This document shows positions 8,417 to 16,588 of a stretch of DNA of 38,003 nt, piece after piece (positions within the stretch are counted from its first letter, which is position 1; every line of letters starts with the position of its first letter). The translations under genes and the position numbers were made by a program. The notes below the pieces were generated by a model that saw only the letters and a list, made by a program, of their open reading frames with translations, had not been told where the DNA came from and made no database searches. The stretch comes from Spirochaetales bacterium (GTDB taxonomy: Bacteria; Spirochaetota; Spirochaetia; DSM-2461): contig JAFGPQ010000313.1 of assembly GCA_016936115.1 (NCBI GenBank), forward strand, positions 1 through 38,003, written 5' to 3'.

Positions 8417-8539
8417 GGAGCCTAATATATCCCTCTCTTTGGAAAAATCATGGTGATTTTGAAGATTATGTGAGGGGGAATAAAAAAGTGCAAATTTGCG
8501 GCCTTTCTCAACCGGGCCCGGCCGTGTTAAGGTAGGGCC

Positions 8540-8995
8540 ATGGGATTTATCTTGAGAAGTCTTTATCTCGGAGCGAAGGTCTACTGGAAGCTGGTGCATC
8601 CGAAGACATCGGGAAGCCGGGTCATGCTCATTCGCGAGGACCGGGTTCTTCTGGTGAAGCACTCCTATCAGGATCTCTGGTTTTTTCCCGGGGGCGGTGT
8701 CAAATGGGGCGAAACCTATGAGGAGACCGCCTACCGGGAAGTGAGAGAAGAGACCGGGGGAGAAGCGTCGGATCTTCGTTTTCTGGGTATCTATAACGAT
8801 TATTGCGACGATAAAAACGACTCCATCGCCCTTTTTATGGGTACGGATTTCACCTTTGCTCCCCGGGGGGACCGGGAGATAGAAGAGGTACGCCTCTTTG
8901 AGGTAAATGAACTTCCCCCAAACCTTTCCCCCGGCTGCCGGCGCCGCCTGGAAGAGTATCTCGCCGGGACTGTTCCATCTCACGGACTCTGGTAA
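8540..8995 (+). CDS. Nudix hydrolase
   Basis: A 151-residue cytoplasmic protein, normal length for a single-domain Nudix enzyme. The Nudix box is clear at about residues 51-73: GGVKWGETYEETAYREVREETGG fits G-x5-E-x7-RE-U-x-EE-x-G-U, except that the last hydrophobic position is Gly. The glutamates of REVREE bind the metal that catalyses hydrolysis of a nucleoside diphosphate linked to another moiety. The substrate (oxidised nucleotides, NDP-sugars, ADP-ribose) cannot be told from sequence. The preceding FFPGG is common in the MutT/NudT-like group. It is divergent from the small lipoprotein gene; a weak TTCTCA-17-TAAGGT promoter ends 6 bases before the ATG. Confidence 0.9.
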   Translation: MGFILRSLYLGAKVYWKLVHPKTSGSRVMLIREDRVLLVKHSYQDLWFFPGGGVKWGETYEETAYREVREETGGEASDLRFLGIYNDYCDDKNDSIALFMGTDFTFAPRGDREIEEVRLFEVNELPPNLSPGCRRRLEEYLAGTVPSHGLW

Positions 8996-9040
8996 TATTC
9001 AGAATTCACAAAAACAGGTTCAATCTCTCTAAATACGGCT

Positions 9041-9058
9041 GATAAAAGCGGGTTTATC
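9041..9058 (+). promoter_or_regulatory. Inverted repeat in the ytfQ leader
   Basis: GATAAA-AGCGGG-TTTATC, a perfect 6-bp inverted repeat with a 6-base centre, lies 33 bases before the ytfQ start codon and upstream of its strong AGGAGG (9078-9083). It could be an operator or a small leader hairpin. No convincing -35/-10 pair was found beside it. Confidence 0.3.
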
Positions 9059-9091
9059 CTGAATTCATTCACATTTCAGGAGGAATAGATC

Positions 9092-10063
9092 ATGAAAAAG
9101 ATTATTGGTGTTCTTTTGTGTCTCGCCCTGGCAGCTGGCTTCGCCTTTGCCAACGGTTCGTCCGATACGGCGGACAGCGGAAGCGACAAACTGGTGGTGG
9201 GCTTTGCCCAGATAGGACAGGAATCGGGCTGGCGCGATGCGGAGACCGCTTCCCTTCAGTGGTATGCCAGCCGCAACCTGGATACGATCGAACTGCATTT
9301 CGCCGATGCCCAGCAGAAACAGGAGAATCAGATTAAGGCCATTCGCTCATTCATAGATATGGGCGTTGATGTCATCGGACTGGCTCCGGTGGTGGAAACC
9401 GGCTGGGACGCGGTTCTTATGGAAGTGAAAGAAGCGGGTATCCCCGTTATCTTCCTGGACAGGGAAGCCGACGTGGACGACTCTCTTTACTCCACCTTCA
9501 TCGGATCCGACTTTATCCTGGAAGGGCAGAACGCCGCCGTGGAGATGGGCCGCCTGCTGAACGGCAAGGGCAAAATCGTTGAGCTTGAAGGTACCGTGGG
9601 CGCTTCCGTTGCCAACGACAGAAAAGCCGGTTTCGACGATACCATCGCTTCCCAGTTCCCCGGAATCGAAATACTCGGTTCCCAGACCGGCGATTTCAAC
9701 AGAGCCAAGGGTAAGGAAGTCATGGAGTCTTTCCTGAAGACCTACGGTTCGGAAATCAAGGGTGTTTACGGACACAACGACGATATGGTCCTCGGTGCGA
9801 TCGAAGCTATCAAGGAAGCCGGACTCAAGCCGGGCATGGATATCGTAACCGTTTCCATCGACGGGGTCAAAGGCGTTTTCCAGGCCATGGCCGCCGGGGA
9901 AGCCAACGTTACCGTTGAGTGTAACCCCCTCCTGGCTCCCCAGTTCTTTCAGGCCGCCGCAGACCTTAAGGCCGGCAAGACCCTTCCCCGCTGGATCAAA
10001 TCGGACGAGGGCATCTTCCGGGCCGAAACGGCCGCCAAAGACCTTCCCACCAGACAGTATTGA
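9092..10063 (+). CDS. ytfQ: Galactofuranose-type ABC transporter substrate-binding protein (YtfQ)
   Basis: A 323-residue periplasmic protein with a spirochaete-style signal peptide (MKKIIGVLLCLALAAGFAFA|NG) and a type I periplasmic-binding fold. It follows E. coli YtfQ almost motif for motif: GFAQIGQESGWRDAET, FADAQQKQENQIKAIRSFI, APVVETGWDAVL, VELEGTVGASVANDRK, SQTGDFNRAKGKEVMESF, HNDDMVLGAIEAIKEAGLKPG. YtfQ binds galactofuranose (and galactopyranose) and delivers it to YtfR/YtfT/YjfF, whose genes follow directly. AGGAGG lies 8 bases before the ATG. A UUCG-capped hairpin follows the stop. This is the best-supported functional assignment in the window; the in vivo ligand is inferred from family membership. 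Confidence 0.93.
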   Translation: MKKIIGVLLCLALAAGFAFANGSSDTADSGSDKLVVGFAQIGQESGWRDAETASLQWYASRNLDTIELHFADAQQKQENQIKAIRSFIDMGVDVIGLAPVVETGWDAVLMEVKEAGIPVIFLDREADVDDSLYSTFIGSDFILEGQNAAVEMGRLLNGKGKIVELEGTVGASVANDRKAGFDDTIASQFPGIEILGSQTGDFNRAKGKEVMESFLKTYGSEIKGVYGHNDDMVLGAIEAIKEAGLKPGMDIVTVSIDGVKGVFQAMAAGEANVTVECNPLLAPQFFQAAADLKAGKTLPRWIKSDEGIFRAETAAKDLPTRQY

Positions 10064-10073
10064 CCTTAACCAT

Positions 10074-10096
10074 ACCGGCTCTTCGGGGCCGGTTTT
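10074..10096 (+). terminator. cUUCGg-capped hairpin with T-run between ytfQ and ytfR
   Basis: ACCGGCTC-TTCG-GGGCCGGT forms an 8-bp stem (one G-U pair) capped by an extra-stable UUCG tetraloop and followed by TTTT. It sits in the 45-base gap after the ytfQ stop. It probably works as a partial terminator or 3' stabiliser, giving more binding protein than transporter. Confidence 0.75.
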
Positions 10097-10108
10097 CAGG
10101 AGAGAGCT

Positions 10109-11617
10109 ATGAAATCCGGAATACTTCTGGATATGAAAAACATCTGTAAGGAGTACCCCGGCGTCCAGGCCCTGGACAATGTTCCCTTCCAGCTGGAAGC
10201 CGGGGAAATCCACGCCCTTCTGGGCGAGAACGGGGCGGGCAAATCCACCCTGATCAAGGTTTTGACCGGGGCGGAGTCTCTGACCTCGGGCGCGGTGTTT
10301 CTTAACGGAAAGAGCGTCAGGGTGAAGAACCCCCTGCAGGCCCAGCACATGGGCATCAGCACGGTTTACCAGGAAGTAAACCTGTGCCCCAACCTGTCCG
10401 TATCGGAAAACATCCACATAGGCCGGGAACCCCGGACACGTTACGGACTGATCGACTGGAAGACAATGGAAAGCCGGTCAAGGGAGCTCCTGGCGGGCTT
10501 CGACCTGGATATAGACGTGATCCGGGCTCTGGACAACTACTCCGTGGCGGTGCAGCAAATGGTGGCTATCGCCCGCTCCTGCGACATATCCGCCCGTATT
10601 CTGATACTGGATGAGCCCACCTCCTCCCTGACCGACACGGAGGTGGACAAGCTCTTCTCGGTCATGCGCCGCCTGCGGGACGAGGGCATGGGTATCATCT
10701 TCGTCACCCATTTTCTGGACCAGGTCTACCAGGTCTGCGACAGGATCACCGTTCTCAGGAACGGCCGCTACATCTGCACCGAAAACACTAAGGCCCTGGA
10801 TAAGGTGAGCCTGGTAGGGCGGATGATCGGCAAGGACTACAGCGAACTGTCAGGCAGCCGGACCAGCCGGGAAGAGACCGGCGACAAGGACATTCTCATG
10901 GACGTGAGAGGCCTGTACAAATCGGGTACCATCAGCCCTTTGAATCTGTCCCTGCGGCAGGGAGAGATCCTGGGATTCGGCGGTTTGCTGGGATCGGGGC
11001 GGAGCGAAGCGGCCCGGGTCATCTTCGGAGCAGACCGGCCCGACGGGGGAGACCTGTCCCTGGAAGGGGAACCGGCCCTGTTCAAAACGCCTCTGGAAGG
11101 AATCCGGGCGGGGCTGGCCTTCTGCCCGGAGGAGCGTAAGGTGGAGGGCATCGTGGGGGAACTGTCCATCCGGGACAATATCATGCTGGCCCTGCAGGCT
11201 AAAAAGGGCATGACCAAACCCCTCGATCCGGATGAGGTGGACCGGCTGACGCGAAAGTACATAGAGCTTCTGCAGATCAAGACCCCGGACGAACACCAGA
11301 CGGTGAAGAATCTGAGCGGGGGAAACCAGCAGAAAGTGATCCTGGCCCGCTGGCTGGCCACGGACCCCCGAATCCTGATTCTGGACGAACCCACCCGGGG
11401 TATCGACGTGGGCACCAAGGCGGAGATTCAGAAAATCATGATCAGCCTGGCCGACGGGGGGATGTCGGTTGTCTTCATTTCCTCGGAAATAGATGAAATG
11501 ATGCGCTGCTGCGAGAGAATGGTGGTCCTCAAAGACCGCGCCGTGGTCTGCGAGCTCTCCGGGGAGACGCTGACCGAATCCCGGGTGATGCAGTCCATCG
11601 CGGGAAAGGGAGAATAG
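10109..11617 (+). CDS. ytfR: Galactofuranose-type ABC transporter ATP-binding protein (YtfR), two ABC domains
   Basis: A 502-residue cytoplasmic ATPase with tandem ABC cassettes, the usual arrangement for RbsA/MglA/YtfR. Domain 1 has Walker A GENGAGKSTLIK (about residues 39-50) and Walker B ILILDEPTSSL; its signature is degenerate (YSVAVQQMVAIAR). Domain 2 lacks a normal Walker A (GFGGLLGSGRSEAARV) but keeps a canonical signature (LSGGNQQKVILARWL) and Walker B (ILILDEPTRGIDVG). This asymmetry is normal for the family. It drives the YtfT/YjfF permease pair. It lies 4 bases before ytfT, inside the operon. Confidence 0.94.
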   Translation: MKSGILLDMKNICKEYPGVQALDNVPFQLEAGEIHALLGENGAGKSTLIKVLTGAESLTSGAVFLNGKSVRVKNPLQAQHMGISTVYQEVNLCPNLSVSENIHIGREPRTRYGLIDWKTMESRSRELLAGFDLDIDVIRALDNYSVAVQQMVAIARSCDISARILILDEPTSSLTDTEVDKLFSVMRRLRDEGMGIIFVTHFLDQVYQVCDRITVLRNGRYICTENTKALDKVSLVGRMIGKDYSELSGSRTSREETGDKDILMDVRGLYKSGTISPLNLSLRQGEILGFGGLLGSGRSEAARVIFGADRPDGGDLSLEGEPALFKTPLEGIRAGLAFCPEERKVEGIVGELSIRDNIMLALQAKKGMTKPLDPDEVDRLTRKYIELLQIKTPDEHQTVKNLSGGNQQKVILARWLATDPRILILDEPTRGIDVGTKAEIQKIMISLADGGMSVVFISSEIDEMMRCCERMVVLKDRAVVCELSGETLTESRVMQSIAGKGE

Positions 11618-11621
11618 AAAA

Positions 11622-12638
11622 ATGGAAATCCTACAGAAATACCGGAGGGCGCGTATCTTCTGGCCTTCGGTTATTTTCCTGGGCATACTGCTCTTCAATA
11701 CGATTATATCAAAGGGAGAATTCCTGAGCATCACCATGATGGACGGCCACTTCTACGGCCGTCTGGTGGATATCTTTCGGAACGGGAGCAAACTGATGCT
11801 GCTGGCCATGGGAATGACCTTCGTCATCGCCTCGGGGGGCATCGACATCTCCGTCGGATCGGTCATGGCTATCTCCGGGGCCATCGCCTGCAGCGTGATA
11901 CGTGGCAATCTGTTTCCCTTTTTTCAGGGAAGCGTCTTCTTCGCCCTGGTTCTAGCCGTCGCGGCGGGAGCCCTGTGCGGCGCCTGGAACGGATTTCTGG
12001 TCTCCCGGGTGAGAATTCAGCCCATGGTGGCCACCCTGATTCTCATGGTGGCGGGACGGGGCATCGCTCAGCTGATAACCAACGGCAAGATCATCACGGT
12101 GAACTCCCCCTCCTACTACTTCATCAACGGGGGGTACATCCTGGGGCTGCCCTTTCCCCTCTATCTGGTGATCATCCTCTTTGCGGGGCTGCTCTTTTTC
12201 ACGAAGAAGACCGCCTTCGGCCTTTTCCTGGCCTCCTCGGGGATCAACGACAAATCAAGCCGCCTCGCGGGCATACGGGTAGAGAACATCAAACTTTTAG
12301 TCTACGTCTTCTGCGGTGCCGCGGCGGCCGGGGCCGGGCTGATCGAAAGCTCCGGCATCAAGGGAGCGGACTGCAACAACGCGGGGCTTATGATCGAGCT
12401 GGACGCGATCCTCTCCGTAGCTATCGGGGGGAATCTCCTGACCGGGGGCCGGTTCTCTTTGGGAGCCAGCATCTGCGGGGCCCTGATCATTCAGAGCATC
12501 ACCACCACCATCTACGCCATGGGCGTTCCGCCGGAGGTCATCCAGCTGGTCAAAGCGCTCCTGGTCATCACCATATCACTCATCCAGTCGGAGAAACTCA
12601 GTATAAAACTTCTTCCGGCGAAGGCGGCAGCCCAATGA
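11622..12638 (+). CDS. ytfT: Galactofuranose-type ABC transporter permease (YtfT)
   Basis: A 338-residue membrane protein of the RbsC/BPD_transp_2 family with about nine hydrophobic segments. The conserved GMTFVIASGGIDISVGSVMAI (about 66-86) and AGAGLIESSGIKGADCNNAGL...ELDAILSVAIGGN segments are hallmarks of ribose/galactofuranose permeases. It forms the pore with YjfF; the start of yjfF overlaps its stop codon as ATGA, so the two are translationally coupled. The order ytfQ-ytfR-ytfT-yjfF matches E. coli. Confidence 0.93.
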   Translation: MEILQKYRRARIFWPSVIFLGILLFNTIISKGEFLSITMMDGHFYGRLVDIFRNGSKLMLLAMGMTFVIASGGIDISVGSVMAISGAIACSVIRGNLFPFFQGSVFFALVLAVAAGALCGAWNGFLVSRVRIQPMVATLILMVAGRGIAQLITNGKIITVNSPSYYFINGGYILGLPFPLYLVIILFAGLLFFTKKTAFGLFLASSGINDKSSRLAGIRVENIKLLVYVFCGAAAAGAGLIESSGIKGADCNNAGLMIELDAILSVAIGGNLLTGGRFSLGASICGALIIQSITTTIYAMGVPPEVIQLVKALLVITISLIQSEKLSIKLLPAKAAAQ

Positions 12639-13630
12639 AGCTCAAACGGACCTTTTCGGAGATCTCCCTCCTGACTATCACCCTGGCTCTGTTCGTCATC
12701 ATGTACGGTGCGGGGGTTCTCTTTTACGGATTCCGGATCTCCACCTTCCTGAATCTCTTCAATGACAACGCCTACCTCATCGTGGCTACCACGGGCATCT
12801 TCTTTGTTCTGCTCACCGGGGGAATCGATATTTCCATCGGCTCGGTGGTGGCCTTCACCTGCGTTTTTTCGGCCTGGCTGTTAGAGAAGGGATTCTCCGC
12901 CGGCTTCGTCATTCCCCTTGTGCTTCTGATCGGCCTGGCCTTCGGGTCGCTACAGGGATTCCTCATCGTCAAATTCGATCTGCAGCCCTTCATCGTGACC
13001 CTGGCGGGACTCTTTTTCATGCGGGCCCTCTGCTCGGTCATCAGCAAGGCGGCCATTGCCATAAAGAATCCCTTCTACCTGAAGGTGGCTCTGGCTAAAA
13101 TCCGCTTCACCCTGGGACGGCAGCATCCCAAGATCTACTTCTACGCCCTCTTCGCCGTGGCAGTGGTTCTGGGGACAGCTTTTATCCTCAAGTTCACCAA
13201 GTTCGGCCGCACGGTCTACGCGGTGGGGGGATCGGAACAGTCCGCCTCCCTTATGGGACTCCCGGTCAAACGGACCCGGGTCATGGTGTACGGTCTCTCC
13301 GGCTTCTGCGCCTCCCTGGGCGGAGTGATCTACAGCCTGTACACTCTGGCGGGATACTCCCTGCAGAACGTGGGCATGGAACTGGACGCCATCTCATCGG
13401 CGGTCATCGGGGGAACCCTGCTTACGGGAGGTGTGGGATCCATCTTCGGCGCGGCTATCGGTGTATTGATACAGGGGCTTATCCAGACGGTGGTCACCTA
13501 TCAGAATCTGAACACCTGGTGGACCAAGGTTACCGTGGCGGCTCTTCTGTGTCTTTTCATCATCATACAGCGGGCCATGTCGGTGAACGGGGAAAAGGCG
13601 AGAAAAAACCGGCTCATCAAGGCGGCATAA
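12635..13630 (+). CDS. yjfF: Galactofuranose-type ABC transporter permease (YjfF)
   Basis: The track frame starts at 11975, but everything before 12635 lies under ytfT in another frame. The real start is the ATG at 12635 (MKLKRTFSEISLLTITLALF), overlapping the ytfT stop by 4 bases. The 331-residue protein has the RbsC-type permease pattern: TGIFFVLLTGGIDISIGSVVAF, VTLAGLFFMRALCSVIS, and GMELDAISSAVIGGTLLTGGVG. It is the second permease of the YtfQRT-YjfF importer. It is followed after 20 bases by the histidine-kinase gene. Confidence 0.93.
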   Translation: MKLKRTFSEISLLTITLALFVIMYGAGVLFYGFRISTFLNLFNDNAYLIVATTGIFFVLLTGGIDISIGSVVAFTCVFSAWLLEKGFSAGFVIPLVLLIGLAFGSLQGFLIVKFDLQPFIVTLAGLFFMRALCSVISKAAIAIKNPFYLKVALAKIRFTLGRQHPKIYFYALFAVAVVLGTAFILKFTKFGRTVYAVGGSEQSASLMGLPVKRTRVMVYGLSGFCASLGGVIYSLYTLAGYSLQNVGMELDAISSAVIGGTLLTGGVGSIFGAAIGVLIQGLIQTVVTYQNLNTWWTKVTVAALLCLFIIIQRAMSVNGEKARKNRLIKAA

Positions 13631-13650
13631 GCGTGTTACAATAGGGGAAT

Positions 13651-15420
13651 ATGACAAGGCTGTTTCGGCGGTTTCTGAATCAGAAACTGAGGACAAAATT
13701 ACTGCTCTCTTTCATCGTGGCGGCGATCATCCCCCTGGCCGTCTACACCCTGGCGGCCAGCTCCTACTATCTGAAGCAGGCCGGGGAGTCGGCCCGAACC
13801 TATACCAGGCAGCTGACTTCCCAGGTAAGCAGCAGCATTCGTATTTACATGGGGGCCATAGAAAACCTGGCCTCCTATATGGCCCGGAAGGAGGAGGTCC
13901 GCGCCTTCCTGGCGAACGGGGATTTCCCTCCCGAAGAGGAGGAGATGATCCACCGGGACTTCGCCAGCCTTTTGGTCTCCCAGCCGGAAATCGCGGGCCT
14001 GCTCCTGATCGGTCCGGACGACCGTTGGATCTCTGCGGGGATCTCCCGTGTCAGCCGGGACAGCGTGGTCCTTGAGGAGTGGTTCGTCCGGGCCCGAACA
14101 GAGAATCAGGACAGTTTTATCTACAGCACCGCCGTGGGGCGGGAAGTCTTTCAGAACGACTCCTCCAGCGGGGACGATCTGTTTTTTCTCGTTCAGACTG
14201 TCCGTGACGGGGAGGGCCGCTTTCTGGGTGTGCTGCTATTGGATATCGCCCATTCCGTCATAGAGCAGGCCATTGAGAATATCTCCATCCTGGAAAAGGG
14301 GTTCCTCTTTGTCTACGATCAGGCGTCGCGCATTGTCTACGCCCCGGTGAATCCCGTGGTTTACCGGGTCAATCCCCGGTGGTTCACCGGGGCGGAGGAT
14401 TCGATCCGGGTTAACGTGCTGGATGAAACCTATCAGATCGAAAGCCTGCCCGTGGGAAATCCGGACTGGAAGGCGGTGGGTGTCTTTTCTGTGGACGAGA
14501 TCCAGGGGAAGCTGATTCGCACCTATTACATGGTCATTCTCCTGAGCCTGGCCATCCTTCTTTTTCTGTACGTGCTTTTCCATTTTCTCACCAAGACCCT
14601 GGTCCATCCCCTCATCGATCTGAAATCACTCATGAGCCGTGCGGCGGAAGGGGATTTCTCCATCACCTTTCAGAGGCAGTACGCCGACGAAGTGGGGGAA
14701 CTGGGGGAGAACTTCAACTTCATGATCGGAGAGATCAACAATCTTATTCAAATGGTCTACAAGGAGCAGCACGACAAACAGGAGGCCCAGCTCAAATCCC
14801 TGCAGGAGCAGATCAAGCCCCATTTCCTCTACAACACCCTGGACACGATCAACTGGATGGCCCGGGATTACGGGGCCGACGACATCGTCAAGCTCATCGA
14901 TGCGCTCACTACTATGTTTCGGGTGGGCCTGAGCCACGGTAAGGATATCATCTCCCTGGGGGAGGAGCTTTCACACGCCTCCAACTATCTTTACATCCAG
15001 GGCATACGCTACCGTGAGAAGATCGATTACAAAATCGACGTGGATAACCAGCTGCACCACTACCTGATCCCCAAGCTGATTCTGCAGCCCCTGATAGAAA
15101 ACGCGATCTACCATGGATTGAAAACGAGGGAGGGAAAGGGGCTGATTGCCATCGCCGGGGAAACCCGGGGTAAGAACCTTATCCTCTCCGTCACCGATAA
15201 CGGCAGCGGCATGGACGGGGAAACCCTGGCCCGGCTGAATCGTACCCTGACCGAGGATGCCCCCCGGGAGAGCTTCGGCCTGTTCTATGTGAACGACCGG
15301 ATCCGCCTCTACTGCGGCAGGGATTACGGGTTGTCCCTGATGAGCGAGCCCTGCGTGGAAACGAAGGTGATCCTTCACCTTCCCCTGATTTACAAAAGAG
15401 AGGACTTTAAAAATGTATAG
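13651..15420 (+). CDS. YesM-type sensor histidine kinase
   Basis: A 589-residue membrane kinase: TM1 about residues 14-36, an extracellular sensor of about 240 residues (Cache-like), TM2 about 285-310, a HAMP-like linker, then the YesM/LytS-type phosphoacceptor domain with EQIKPHFLYNTLDTINWMA (His391). An HATPase domain follows, with N-box QPLIENAIYHGLKT and G-box DNGSGMDG. It should phosphorylate the response regulator whose start overlaps its stop by 8 bases. Its place between the transporter and the tandem binding-protein gene suggests it reads sugar availability, possibly through contact with that lipoprotein, as XylFII does with LytS. That contact is inference. TACAAT lies 8 bases before the ATG, so a secondary internal promoter is possible. 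Confidence 0.93.
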   Translation: MTRLFRRFLNQKLRTKLLLSFIVAAIIPLAVYTLAASSYYLKQAGESARTYTRQLTSQVSSSIRIYMGAIENLASYMARKEEVRAFLANGDFPPEEEEMIHRDFASLLVSQPEIAGLLLIGPDDRWISAGISRVSRDSVVLEEWFVRARTENQDSFIYSTAVGREVFQNDSSSGDDLFFLVQTVRDGEGRFLGVLLLDIAHSVIEQAIENISILEKGFLFVYDQASRIVYAPVNPVVYRVNPRWFTGAEDSIRVNVLDETYQIESLPVGNPDWKAVGVFSVDEIQGKLIRTYYMVILLSLAILLFLYVLFHFLTKTLVHPLIDLKSLMSRAAEGDFSITFQRQYADEVGELGENFNFMIGEINNLIQMVYKEQHDKQEAQLKSLQEQIKPHFLYNTLDTINWMARDYGADDIVKLIDALTTMFRVGLSHGKDIISLGEELSHASNYLYIQGIRYREKIDYKIDVDNQLHHYLIPKLILQPLIENAIYHGLKTREGKGLIAIAGETRGKNLILSVTDNGSGMDGETLARLNRTLTEDAPRESFGLFYVNDRIRLYCGRDYGLSLMSEPCVETKVILHLPLIYKREDFKNV

Positions 15421-16588
15421 TGTCATGGTAGCCGACGATGAGGAAATCATCAGAAACGGTCTCTCCCGTTTTCTCCGCTCCGACGAATCGATAGAACTGG
15501 CGGGGAGTGCGGAGAACGGACTGGATGCTTTTGAGAAAGCGGCGGCTCTTCTGCCGGACATTATTTTCGTTGATATCAACATGCCCTACATGAACGGGCT
15601 GGAACTGATCGAAAATCTCGCCTCCCTGGAGAAGGAGATTCTTGTGATCGTGGTGACGGGCTATTCCGATTTCGTCTATGCCCAGAAGGCTCTGCGCCTG
15701 GGAGTCTTCGACTATTTTCTCAAACCCATCATGGAAGAGCCCTTCTTCGCCCTTCTGGATCGGGCTAAATCCTTTGTCGATGAACAGCGGAGCCTTAACA
15801 ATATACAGGAACAGCTGAGGGATACCCTGGAGTACGCCGTGGAACGCTGCCTGAATCAGCTGGCCCTGAATCTCATAGTCGAGGGGGACTGCGCCTCCCG
15901 GCTTGGATTCCTGGAAAAGCAGCGGGCCTTCCCCGCCGATCTTCTGGTAATATCCCGGCGCAAGGACCTGCCCGGGGAAGAGGGGGAGGGGCGCTTCTCT
16001 GAAAATTCGGAGATCCCCTTTGAGATAAAAAGGCTGGCCGACCGTATCCTCACCGGGGAGAGGATCGTACCGGGCTTCGTCAATCAGGCGGGGCACGTGG
16101 TGTATCTCCTGCCCGCCGGTGAGGAAAATCCCGCCGGACGGATTCAGGCCGAGGTGCCCCTTCCCGTGGATATCGACACAAGGCGGGTCGGAGGAGTGGC
16201 CGATCTCTGCCGCCGTTACCGGGAGCTGATGGAGGGGATCCGCCGGGAAACCCGCTACTCCCCCCAGGTCAGGAGCGCCGTGGATTTTGTGAAGGAGAAC
16301 TATGCCGATCCGGGCCTCTCCCTTTCCATGCTCAGCGAGAGCGCCCATGTGAGCCCGGGCCACCTGGGAAGGCTCTTTCGGCAGGAACTCTACCGTTCCC
16401 CCATGGATTTTCTCAACGGATACCGGATCGAGCGGTCCATGGAGATGCTCACCCGGGAGAACTGGAAGATTTATGAGATCGCCGAAAAGACCGGCTTTAC
16501 CAGCCAGCACTACTTCAGTAACGCCTTCAAAAAAACCGTGGGCCAGTCACCTCTGGCCTACCGGAAGATGAGGGAGGAGAGATGTTGA
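15413..16588 (+). CDS. YesN-type response regulator (REC + AraC HTH)
   Basis: A 391-residue DNA-binding response regulator. The receiver domain (1-125) has the acidic pocket DDEE (8-11), the phosphoacceptor Asp54 in FVDINMPYMNG, the Thr of VVTGYSD and the Lys of YFLKPI. A middle linker of about 150 residues leads to an AraC-type double HTH (about 285-391: SLSMLSESAHVSPGHLGRLF ... YEIAEKTGFTSQHYFSNAFKKTVGQSP). It is translationally coupled to the kinase (8-base overlap) and to the tandem binding protein (7-base overlap). The likely target is the ytfQ promoter region. Confidence 0.94.
   Translation: MYSVMVADDEEIIRNGLSRFLRSDESIELAGSAENGLDAFEKAAALLPDIIFVDINMPYMNGLELIENLASLEKEILVIVVTGYSDFVYAQKALRLGVFDYFLKPIMEEPFFALLDRAKSFVDEQRSLNNIQEQLRDTLEYAVERCLNQLALNLIVEGDCASRLGFLEKQRAFPADLLVISRRKDLPGEEGEGRFSENSEIPFEIKRLADRILTGERIVPGFVNQAGHVVYLLPAGEENPAGRIQAEVPLPVDIDTRRVGGVADLCRRYRELMEGIRRETRYSPQVRSAVDFVKENYADPGLSLSMLSESAHVSPGHLGRLFRQELYRSPMDFLNGYRIERSMEMLTRENWKIYEIAEKTGFTSQHYFSNAFKKTVGQSPLAYRKMREERC

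Noticed and set aside
8417-8983. N-terminal extension of the small lipoprotein frame
   Set aside because: It lies antisense to the Nudix gene; the lipobox signal peptide starts at 8416.
9347-11737. Minus-strand ORFs of 356 and 295 residues opposite ytfQ and ytfR
   Set aside because: The opposite strand encodes unmistakable transporter proteins; these frames have no ribosome site or recognisable motif.
15407-16510. 367-residue minus-strand ORF opposite the response regulator
   Set aside because: Antisense shadow; composition typical of a reverse-complemented GC-rich gene.
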